Below are positions 1 through 6,262 of a stretch of 6,836 nucleotides of DNA, in pieces. The DNA is taken from contig DNNT01000195.1 in the NCBI GenBank assembly GCA_003497545.1, positions 1,466 to 8,301 of the forward strand, read 5' to 3'. The notes under the pieces were generated by a model, which did not search any database, was not told the origin of the DNA, and saw only the letters and a list, made by a program, of their open reading frames with translations. Both the position numbers and the translations under genes were made by a program. This stretch comes from Arenimonas sp. (GTDB lineage Bacteria > Pseudomonadota > Gammaproteobacteria > Xanthomonadales > Xanthomonadaceae). Every line of letters starts with the position of its first letter. Position 1 is the stretch's first letter.

Positions 1-1219
1 CGAATTCCAGCCGCAGCTCGCCCTCGCCCGGCGCGACCACGCCGTCGGCCAGCGCCGGCGTGGCCGACAGCAGTTGCACGCCGGTGGCCTGGCGCTCGCG
101 CTGGCGCTCTTCCAGGCGCGCGTCCTCGGCGGCGATGCGCGCAGCCGGTGCGCGGCCCCAGTCGTCGAAGAAGGCGAACACGGCGGCCTCCGCGGCCGGG
201 CCGAAAGCGGGCGCGCCTTCGGGCGCCTCCGACTGCGCCGCGTCCAGGGCGTCCGCCAGCGCGGCCACCCAGGCGAAACCGCGGCCTCGGTCTTCGCGCA
301 GGTTGCGCTGGTATGCGCCCTCGTTGCCGCGGGCGCGGTAATAACGCAGCACCTGGGCGCGCACCAGGCTTTCGTTGAGCATGTAGTTCCACTGGCCGTA
401 GGCGGCCGCGGTCATCTGCGGCCGCACCGCTTCGAACAGCGCGCTGGCGCCCTTCTCCAGACGCGCCGCGTTGGCCTCGACCCAGGGGTTCACGTACGGA
501 TGGTGCAGTTCGTGGATGAGCAGGCTGGCGACCTGGTCGGCCGGGTACGAAGGCGCGCTGCCTGCCGGCATCGGCGGCGTGGCGAGCACCGCGTACGTCT
601 CGCGCCGGCCACCGGGCAGGTCCAGGTGCGGGCCGTAGCTGTTCGGGCCGTTGAGCAGGCCCGCCACCACCCCCAGGCGCCGACGCGGGTCCACGCCGTA
701 CTGGCGCTCGAACCAGGACGCGTCGAGGCGCGGGCGCAGGGCCTCGGAAAGCACCGACTCCACCTCGCGGAAACGCGGCGCCTGCGCGGCGAAGAACCCC
801 GGGGCGTCGGCGTCGCGCCACAGCGTGGCGGCGGCCTGCAGGAAGCGGTCGGCGGCGGCGGGAGTCCAGCGCGCGTCCAGGGTCGAGCCGGGCGCGCCGG
901 GGCGCAGGCGCAGCGCCCAATCGTTGTCGCCGGTGGCCAGCGCCAGCTCCACCGGCATGTTGTAGGCCAGGCCCACCTCCTCGCGCAGCGCGCGCACGGT
1001 GGCGATGGCCGGGTGGTCGCGGAAGCGGGAGAAATGCGCGTCCACCGCGGCGTCGTAGTCGGCGATGCCGGGGCCCTGGTATTCCTCGAAACCGGCCAGG
1101 CGGCACATCATCGCCGCGAATTCCACGCGCGGGTCCACCCGCACCTCGACCGCCAGCGCGGCCAGCGGTAGCCAGCCACACAGCAGGCCGAGGGTCAGCA
1201 GTCGAAGGACGCGAGCCAT
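1..1219 (-). CDS. Secreted HExxH putative zinc metallopeptidase (DUF4932-like) with Ig-like C-terminus, 3' end cut by window edge
   Basis: The reading frame is open for 406 codons from ATG at 1219 to the left edge, so the C-terminus is missing. A GGAG ribosome-binding site (complement of 1225-1228) lies 5 bases before the ATG. Residues 1-23 form a Sec signal peptide (Arg residues, Leu-rich core, ALA before Val24), so the mature protein should be periplasmic or secreted; Cys14 is not in a lipobox. The core holds HELHH at residues 236-240 (bases 500-514), followed by PYVNP. Downstream, NESLVRA has Glu283, a plausible third zinc ligand of gluzincin type. This layout recalls the uncharacterised DUF4932 proteins; I assign that from memory. 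After a charged Glu/Arg-rich helix (about 363-378), residues 381-406 (TPALADGVVAPGEGELRLEF) look like the start of a bacterial SbsA-type Ig-like domain. Substrate unknown. Peptidase activity is inferred from the motif only. It lies 15 bases after the transporter gene, probably in one operon. Confidence 0.8.
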   Translation of the reverse strand, partial: MARVLRLLTLGLLCGWLPLAALAVEVRVDPRVEFAAMMCRLAGFEEYQGPGIADYDAAVDAHFSRFRDHPAIATVRALREEVGLAYNMPVELALATGDNDWALRLRPGAPGSTLDARWTPAAADRFLQAAATLWRDADAPGFFAAQAPRFREVESVLSEALRPRLDASWFERQYGVDPRRRLGVVAGLLNGPNSYGPHLDLPGGRRETYAVLATPPMPAGSAPSYPADQVASLLIHELHHPYVNPWVEANAARLEKGASALFEAVRPQMTAAAYGQWNYMLNESLVRAQVLRYYRARGNEGAYQRNLREDRGRGFAWVAALADALDAAQSEAPEGAPAFGPAAEAAVFAFFDDWGRAPAARIAAEDARLEERQRERQATGVQLLSATPALADGVVAPGEGELRLEF

Positions 1220-1224
1220 GCGGG

Positions 1225-1228
1225 CTCC
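1225..1228 (-). promoter_or_regulatory. Ribosome-binding site of the HExxH gene
   Basis: The minus strand reads GGAG followed by a 5-base spacer and ATG at 1219. This is the clearest Shine-Dalgarno match in the window and supports this start, which is also the one that produces a proper signal peptide. The site lies inside the 15-base gap after the transporter stop codon (1235-1237), so the gene has its own ribosome entry although it is probably read from the upstream promoter. Confidence 0.6.
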
Positions 1229-1234
1229 GGGTTT

Positions 1235-2569
1235 TCAGGGCGGCGAGGCGGGCAGCTTGGCCTGTTCGCGGATCAGGCGCCACGCGCCGAAAGTCATGCC
1301 CGCGGCCACCAGCAGGCCGGCGCCGAACACCACGCTCGAGCCGAAGGCCGCCAGGAACTTGTGCGACCAGACGAAGAACAGGTCGCCGCCGCGGTAAACG
1401 GCGGTATCGATGACCGCCTTGCCCTTGTAGCGGATCTCGCGGTCCACCCGCGTGTAGATCGTTTCGCGCGCCGGCTTGGCCAGCGAAAACTCGCCGGCGC
1501 GCGTGGCCACCTGCACCACCGCCACCAGCAGCGGCAGCGGCGAGGCGGTGAGCGCCGCGAAACCCAGTAGGATCGCCACCGCCGGGATAAGCAGCACGGG
1601 CGCCACGCCGAAGCGCACCAGCAGCGTGCGGGTCAGGAACACCTGCACCAGGATCGTGACCAGGTTGATGGCCAGGTCGATGTTGGCGTAATACGCCGTG
1701 CGCGCCTCGTCGCCCGGGTAGAAGGCGCGGGCGATGGCCGCCTGCTCGTTGTAGAGCAGCGTGCCCACGCCCACGCCGAAGAACATGATCACTGCCATGG
1801 CCTGCAGCAGCGGCTGCTCGCGCAGCAGGCGCAGGCCGGCCAGCACGCTGCCGCCCATGGCCTGCTCGTTGCCTTCGCGGCCGCGCTCGAGCTCGCGCAG
1901 CCGGGCCCAACGGCCCAGGCGCAGGATGCACACCACCGCCAGCGCCAGCAGCGCCGCCGAGACCAGCAGCAGGTTGGCCACGCCCACCTGGTTCACCAAG
2001 ACGCGCGTGATCAGCGGCCCGGTGAAGCCGCCGATGGTGCCGCCGGCGGCGATGAAGCCGTAAAGGCGGCGCGCCTCGATGTCGCTGTAGATGTCGGCCA
2101 TGAAGCTCCAGAACACCGACACCGCGAACAGGTTGAACACCGCCACCCAGATGAAGAACACCGCGCCGCGGCCGGGCACTTCACGCCCGAACAGAACGTA
2201 GAATCCCAGCAGGCAGGCGATGAACAGCAGGTACAGCACCGGCAGGAACACCCGGCGCGGGAAGCGGCTGACCAAGGCGCCGTAGGCCGGCTGCAGCAAC
2301 AGCATCATCAGGAAGGTGCCGGTGAACAGCACCTGCAGGGTCAGCTCACCCAGCGCCACGCCGCGCGCCGCGGCCCATTCCACCAGCCCCGGCGGGAACA
2401 CCGCCTGCACGTCGCCGGAGGCGCCCATGGCGTCGCGCACCGGCCGCAGCACGTAGTAGCCGGTGAGCAGGAAGAAGAAATACAGGAACGACCACAGCAG
2501 CGGCGGGAACTCCCGCAGCGCGCCGCGCAGGTGGTCGAAGCGGCCGGCGGTGGTCGGGGCCTGGGTCAT
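1235..2569 (-). CDS. NTP/NDP-exchange (ATP:ADP antiporter-like) MFS-type membrane transporter
   Basis: This is a complete 444-residue inner-membrane protein with ATG at 2569 and TGA at 1235-1237. Hydrophobic segments lie at about 22-43, 76-97, 107-128, 136-158, 170-190, 196-217, 254-273, 296-315, 320-341, 345-357 and 396-430 (long enough for one or two helices), giving 11-12 helices. Family marks are YYVLRPVRDAMG at 38-49, FWSFMADIYSDIEARRLYGF at 153-172 with the Gly-rich stretch that follows, and the conserved block at 365-396 (KPARETIYTRVDREIRYKGK, then DTAVYRGGD, with Lys383, Asp388 and Arg393). These match the bacterial group annotated as AAA-family ATP:ADP antiporters or NTP/NDP exchangers (COG3202-like), which is distantly related to the nucleotide translocases of obligate intracellular bacteria and plastids. 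In free-living bacteria the substrate is mostly unproven, so nucleotide transport is inference. A weak GGAA ribosome-binding site lies 5 bases before the start. The gene is first in a leftward pair with the HExxH protein and divergent from the GMC oxidoreductase. Confidence 0.87.
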   Translation of the reverse strand: MTQAPTTAGRFDHLRGALREFPPLLWSFLYFFFLLTGYYVLRPVRDAMGASGDVQAVFPPGLVEWAAARGVALGELTLQVLFTGTFLMMLLLQPAYGALVSRFPRRVFLPVLYLLFIACLLGFYVLFGREVPGRGAVFFIWVAVFNLFAVSVFWSFMADIYSDIEARRLYGFIAAGGTIGGFTGPLITRVLVNQVGVANLLLVSAALLALAVVCILRLGRWARLRELERGREGNEQAMGGSVLAGLRLLREQPLLQAMAVIMFFGVGVGTLLYNEQAAIARAFYPGDEARTAYYANIDLAINLVTILVQVFLTRTLLVRFGVAPVLLIPAVAILLGFAALTASPLPLLVAVVQVATRAGEFSLAKPARETIYTRVDREIRYKGKAVIDTAVYRGGDLFFVWSHKFLAAFGSSVVFGAGLLVAAGMTFGAWRLIREQAKLPASPP

Positions 2570-2593
2570 CTCGGTTCCGGTCGGGGTGCGCGC

Positions 2594-2599
2594 ACGATA
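2594..2599 (-). promoter_or_regulatory. Weak candidate -10 box for the transporter operon
   Basis: The minus strand reads TATCGT, four of six matches to TATAAT, about 25 bases before the ATG at 2569, which would leave a 5' leader of roughly 18 bases. The hexamer 17 bases upstream (TGGCGG) is a poor -35. It is given only as the best AT-containing hexamer at a suitable distance in a GC-rich spacer. Confidence 0.18.
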
Positions 2600-2634
2600 G
2601 CCAACCCGGCCGGTCGCCGCCAGCCACGCGCACA

Positions 2635-2648
2635 GTGAACCTGTTCAC
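2635..2648. promoter_or_regulatory. Perfect palindrome, candidate operator
   Basis: GTGAAC, a CT spacer and GTTCAC form a perfect 6-2-6 inverted repeat. It sits 65 bases from the transporter ATG and 87 bases from the GMC start, in the middle of the divergent promoter region, which is where a dimeric helix-turn-helix repressor or activator usually binds. The 14-base symmetry is of the kind bound by TetR-, GntR- or LacI-type dimers. No regulator gene is present in the window, so the cognate protein is unknown. Stem-loop formation in RNA is less likely with a 2-base spacer. Confidence 0.45.
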
Positions 2649-2735
2649 GGTTAGCGCAACCAGGCGCCATCCCCGAGTGTTTGCTCTAGATGCGGGGCCT
2701 AGCCTCGGTCGGTCAACGAAAAAGAAGCCGAACGC

Positions 2736-4331
2736 GTGTACGACTACATCATCGTGGGTGCGGGATCCGCGGGCTGCGTGCTGGCCAACCGGCTCAGCGA
2801 GGACCCGGATTGCCGCGTCCTGCTGCTCGAGGCCGGCCCCAGCGACTGGCATCCCTTCATCCACATGCCCGCGGGCCTGGCCAAGCTGGTCGGCAAGAAG
2901 GGCGTGAACTGGGACTACAGCACCGCGCCCGAGCCCGCGCTCGACGGCCGCCTGCTGTGGTGGCCGCGCGGCAAGGTGCTGGGCGGTTCGAGCTCGATCA
3001 ACGCCATGTGCTACATCCGCGGCCATGCCCGCGACTACGACGAGTGGGCGCGGATGGGCGCCGAGGGCTGGCAGTGGTCGAACGCCCTGCCCTACTTCCG
3101 CCGCAGCGAAGGCAACGAGCGCGGCGCCAGCGACCTGCACGGCGGCGACGGCCCGCTGGGCGTGTCCGACCCGCGCCATCGCAACCCGCTCTCCGAAGTG
3201 TTCCTGCAGGCCGCGCGCGAAGCCGGCCACGCCACCAGCGACGACTTCAACGGCGCCACCCAGGACGGCTTCGGCTGGTACCAGACCACCACCCGCGACG
3301 GCGCCCGCAGCTCCAGCGCCCGCGCCTACCTGGCGCCGGTGCGGCACCGCGCGAACCTCAAGGTCGTCACCAAGGCCACCGCCAGCCGCGTCACCTTCGA
3401 CAAAGGCCGCGCCACCGGCGTGGTGTACACGGTGGACGGCCGCGGCGCCTTCTGCGAGGGCGCCAGCCGCGAAGTGATCCTGTGCGGCGGCGCCATCAAT
3501 TCGCCGCAGCTGCTGATGCTCTCGGGCATCGGCCCGGCCGCGCACCTGCGCCAGCACGGCATCGAGGTGCTCGCCGACCTGCCGGGCGTGGGCGGCAACC
3601 TGCACGACCACCTCGACATCTGCACCTTGCAGCGCTGCACGCAGGGGCTCAGCTACGACCGCCTCAGCGACGCCGCCGTGGCCTTCCAGTACTACCTGAT
3701 GGGCCGCAAGGGCCCGGGCAGCAGCAACATCGCCGAAGCCGGCGGTTTCCTGCGCAGCCGCCTGGCCGAGGACGAGCGCCCGGACATGCAGTTCCACTTC
3801 GTGCCGGCCCAGCTCGACGACCACGGCCGCAACCGCCTCCCCGGCAACGGCTACACCCTGCACGCCTGCGGCCTTCGCCCGCGCAGCCGCGGCCGGCTGT
3901 CGCTGGCGAGCGCCAGCGCCGCCGACAAGCCACGCATCGAGGCGGCCTACCTCAGCGACCCCGAGGGTTTCGACCTGCAGGTGATGGTGGAGGCGCTGCG
4001 CATTTCGCGCGAGATCCTGGCGCAGCCGGCCTTCGCGCCTTACCGCGGCGAGGAACTCTTCCCCGGCGCGCGCGTGCAGGAGGAGGCCGACCTGGTCGCC
4101 TTCATCCGCCGCAAGGCCGAGTCGATCTACCACCCGGTGGGCACCTGCCGCATGGGCGACCCGAAGGACGCCGACACCGTGGTCGACCCGCAGCTGCGGG
4201 TGAAGGGCGTGGACGGCCTGCGCGTGGTGGACGCCTCGGTCATGCCGCGCCTGGTGGGTGGCAACACCAACGCCCCGACCATGATGATCGCCGAGCGCGC
4301 CGCCGACCTGATCCGCGGCCTGGCGGCCTGA
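2736..4331 (+). CDS. FAD-dependent GMC oxidoreductase (alcohol/choline dehydrogenase family)
   Basis: This complete 531-residue protein starts at GTG 2736 and ends at TGA 4329-4331. No other start codon lies between the upstream in-frame TAG (2700-2702) and 2736, and the FAD-binding strand YDYIIVGAGSAG begins at residue 2, so the start is firm; a weak purine-rich AGAAG lies 8 bases before it. The dinucleotide fold GxGxxG is at residues 8-13 and the ribose-binding acid is in LLLEAGP at 29-35. GMC signature 1 (GKVLGGSSSINAMCYIRG) is at 79-96 and signature 2 (GAINSPQLLMLSGIG) at 252-266. The C-terminus has HPVGTCRMG at 466-474 and GGNTNAPTMMIAE at 508-520; His466 and Asn512 are the expected catalytic pair. 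There is no signal peptide, so it is cytoplasmic or membrane-associated. Members oxidise primary alcohols or choline to aldehydes and pass electrons to quinones or oxygen. It resembles AlkJ and BetA, but without bet genes nearby choline cannot be assigned. Confidence 0.93.
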   Translation: MYDYIIVGAGSAGCVLANRLSEDPDCRVLLLEAGPSDWHPFIHMPAGLAKLVGKKGVNWDYSTAPEPALDGRLLWWPRGKVLGGSSSINAMCYIRGHARDYDEWARMGAEGWQWSNALPYFRRSEGNERGASDLHGGDGPLGVSDPRHRNPLSEVFLQAAREAGHATSDDFNGATQDGFGWYQTTTRDGARSSSARAYLAPVRHRANLKVVTKATASRVTFDKGRATGVVYTVDGRGAFCEGASREVILCGGAINSPQLLMLSGIGPAAHLRQHGIEVLADLPGVGGNLHDHLDICTLQRCTQGLSYDRLSDAAVAFQYYLMGRKGPGSSNIAEAGGFLRSRLAEDERPDMQFHFVPAQLDDHGRNRLPGNGYTLHACGLRPRSRGRLSLASASAADKPRIEAAYLSDPEGFDLQVMVEALRISREILAQPAFAPYRGEELFPGARVQEEADLVAFIRRKAESIYHPVGTCRMGDPKDADTVVDPQLRVKGVDGLRVVDASVMPRLVGGNTNAPTMMIAERAADLIRGLAA

Positions 4332-4336
4332 GCCGC

Positions 4337-4353
4337 GCGGGGCTCAGCCCCGC
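4337..4353. terminator. GC-rich hairpin in the convergent gap, possible bidirectional terminator
   Basis: GCGGGGC, a TCA loop and GCCCCGC make a perfect 7-bp stem with a 3-base loop between the convergent GMC and M48 genes. The loop is the M48 stop codon (TGA on the minus strand) and the right arm covers its last two codons. Neither strand has a T-run after the stem, so it is not a classical intrinsic terminator. It could slow polymerase from both sides or protect 3' ends. No other terminator candidate fits in the 12-base gap. Confidence 0.4.
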
Positions 4354-6260
4354 TGTTCCAGCATCGGCGGCAGCGGGCAGTGCAGCGAGGCGCAGACCAC
4401 GCGCAGCAGTTCGGCCTCGGCCACGTGCAGGCGGCCGTCGTGGCTCACCGCCGCCACCAGGCCTTCGAGCAGCAGCTCCTTGCCCATGGGCTCGAGTTCG
4501 TCGAGCACCGGCCAGGCTTCGTCGAGCGCGCGCAGCGGATCCGCCGGCGGCTGGTAGGGCGCGTCCAGGCGCGGGAACACGCGCGCCATGCCGGCGAGGT
4601 AGGCGCGCCGCGCCGAATCGGCGTCGGCGAGGCCGGCCTGCGCCAGCACCGCCATCAGCGCGATCGCGTGCGGCGCGCAGCGGGAAAGATGGCGGTGACC
4701 GGGCACCCAGGCGCCGGCCGGGTCGAGCGCGTCGCGCACCTGCACCCGCAGCAGGCGGCCCAGGCAGTATTCGAACAGGCTCACCTGGCCGTCGGCGTGG
4801 GTGAGCGCGAAGCAGCCGTCCATGAAGCGCTCGAGCTCCGGCCGCGGCCGTTTGCGCAGCGCCGGCATCGCCATGGCCGCCAGGGGCAGGTGCAGCAGGC
4901 GCGGCAGTTCGGACAGCCGGTCGGCGTAGTCGAGCGCCTGGCGCGCCACGCGTTCGTCATTGCGCGCGGCCAGCTCGAACTGCTGGCGTTCGCGCACCGG
5001 CCCCGGCTCGGCCATCAGCAGCCCGAACAGCAGCGGCACGGCCTCCTCGCGCTCGTGCGCGGCGCGGCGCAGCACTTCCGGCATGGCATCGACCAGGGCG
5101 CCGGCGCGCACGTAGTCGTCGCTGCGCGGCGCGCCCACCTGGGCCACCACCGAGGGCGGCGTCACCTGCAGTTCGACCTGCTCGCCCGGCAGCGGCGGCG
5201 GCGCGGGCCCGGCCAGGCCCAGCGCCAGGTCTTCGTCCAGGCCCGAGGGCGGGTGCATCTGCCAGCGCGCCACCAGGTCGGGCAGCGCGGAGGGCTTGAA
5301 CGAGGGCTCCAGCGCCTGGATGCGCGCCACCAGCGGCGGATGGGTGGCGAACAGCGACGAATAGCCCACGCCGTCGCCGAACAGCATATGCGCCACTTCC
5401 TCGGTGTCGCGGCTGGCCAGCTTCGAACCCTCGGACAGGCCCGCGATTTTCTTCAGCGCGCCGGCCAGGCCCTTGGTCTGGCGGGTGAACTGCACGGCCG
5501 AGGCGTCGGCCAGGAATTCGCGCTGGCGGCTGACGCCGGCCTTGATCAGGCGGCCGAAGAACAGCCCGATGTAGCCGACCACCATCAGCCCCAGCGCCGC
5601 CAGCAGCACCGGCCCGGCGCCCTTGGAATTGCGGCTGCCGCGGCCGCCGTGCTGCAGGATCTTCCGGCCCACCACCGCCAGCACCAGGATGCCGAACAGC
5701 ACGCCCATCAGGCGGATGTTGAGCCGCATGTCGCCGTTGAGCACGTGGCTGAACTCGTGGGCGATGACGCCCTGCAGTTCGTCGCGGTTGAGCTTGTCGA
5801 GCGCGCCGCGGGTGACGGCCACCGCCGCGTCGCTGGGCGCGTAACCGGCGGCGAAGGCGTTGATGCCCGCTTCCTGCTCGAGCACGAACACCTGCGGCAC
5901 CGGCACGCCCGAGGCGATGGCGATCTCCTCCACCACGTTGCGCAGGCGCCGGTAGTGGAAGTCGTGGGTGTCCTCCGGCACAGGCGTGCCGCCGAGCTGG
6001 GTGGCCACCGCGGCGCCGCCCTGGCGCAGGCTGGAGATGCGATAGAGCGACCCCAGGCCGATGATCGACAGCGTCAACAGGGTGGCCATCACCAGGCCGG
6101 CGCCGGTGCTTCCCGGCGCCGACACCCCGGACAGGCCGCCGAAGGCCAGCAGGAAGAACAGGTCCACCGCCACCACGATCGCCACCACGGCGAGCGTGAA
6201 CAGCAGCACCAGCCGGCGCGACTGCCGCCGGGCCTGGTCCTGGCGCGCGAAGAAGTTCAA
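4344..6260 (-). CDS. HtpX-like M48 family membrane zinc metallopeptidase with long C-terminal extension
   Basis: This 638-residue protein starts at TTG 6260 (MNFFARQDQARRQ, a usual N-terminus for the group) and ends at TGA 4344-4346. The first in-frame ATG is near residue 58, after the first membrane helix, so TTG is preferred. Membrane segments lie at about 17-40, 53-75, 183-199 and 217-238. The zinc site is HEFSH at 168-172 (bases 5745-5759), with Glu248 in REFLADASA as third ligand. THPPL at 306-310 and the preceding segment are typical of M48B/HtpX. HtpX proteases sit in the inner membrane with the active site in the cytoplasm and degrade damaged membrane proteins; that role is inferred here. 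HtpX is usually near 290 residues. Here about 300 more follow a Pro-rich linker (351-369), with DGQVSLFE at 490-497 and DGRLHVAE at 608-615, both Asp-Gly-x5-Glu and reminiscent of TerB-like helical domains. The gene follows the LemA gene by 2 bases. Confidence 0.92.
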   Translation of the reverse strand: MNFFARQDQARRQSRRLVLLFTLAVVAIVVAVDLFFLLAFGGLSGVSAPGSTGAGLVMATLLTLSIIGLGSLYRISSLRQGGAAVATQLGGTPVPEDTHDFHYRRLRNVVEEIAIASGVPVPQVFVLEQEAGINAFAAGYAPSDAAVAVTRGALDKLNRDELQGVIAHEFSHVLNGDMRLNIRLMGVLFGILVLAVVGRKILQHGGRGSRNSKGAGPVLLAALGLMVVGYIGLFFGRLIKAGVSRQREFLADASAVQFTRQTKGLAGALKKIAGLSEGSKLASRDTEEVAHMLFGDGVGYSSLFATHPPLVARIQALEPSFKPSALPDLVARWQMHPPSGLDEDLALGLAGPAPPPLPGEQVELQVTPPSVVAQVGAPRSDDYVRAGALVDAMPEVLRRAAHEREEAVPLLFGLLMAEPGPVRERQQFELAARNDERVARQALDYADRLSELPRLLHLPLAAMAMPALRKRPRPELERFMDGCFALTHADGQVSLFEYCLGRLLRVQVRDALDPAGAWVPGHRHLSRCAPHAIALMAVLAQAGLADADSARRAYLAGMARVFPRLDAPYQPPADPLRALDEAWPVLDELEPMGKELLLEGLVAAVSHDGRLHVAEAELLRVVCASLHCPLPPMLEQRG

Positions 6261-6262
6261 GC

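Larger units (their letters stand above)
2570..2735. promoter_or_regulatory. Divergent intergenic region between transporter and GMC oxidoreductase
   Basis: These 166 bases separate two divergent start codons and must hold the promoters for both directions. They are slightly less GC-rich than the flanking genes. An in-frame TAG at 2700-2702 closes the GMC frame upstream, so the oxidoreductase cannot begin much before 2736. The most visible element is the palindrome at 2635-2648. Next to it, GGTT (2649-2652) and AACC (2658-2661) form a short loose inverted pair. I find no convincing sigma-70 -35/-10 pair on the plus strand, and only a weak -10 candidate on the minus strand. Confidence 0.6.

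Noticed and set aside
74..1171. Plus-strand open frame of 365 codons at the left end
   Set aside because: It is antisense to the minus-strand frame with signal peptide, ribosome-binding site and HExxH motif; its own translation is Arg/Gly/His-rich with no motif.
2649..2661. GGTT...AACC as a second operator next to the palindrome
   Set aside because: Only four base pairs match and the inner bases do not pair, which is expected by chance.
2346..4133. Minus-strand open frame of 595 codons opposite the GMC gene and the promoter region
   Set aside because: It overlaps the complete GMC oxidoreductase and the start of the transporter, is Ala/Val/Gly/His-rich without any family motif, and crosses the divergent promoter region.
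2690..4804. Plus-strand open frame of 704 codons in another frame of the GMC gene
   Set aside because: Arg/Pro/Ala-rich frame-shifted shadow of the GMC gene that also runs into the convergent M48 gene; no recognisable domain.
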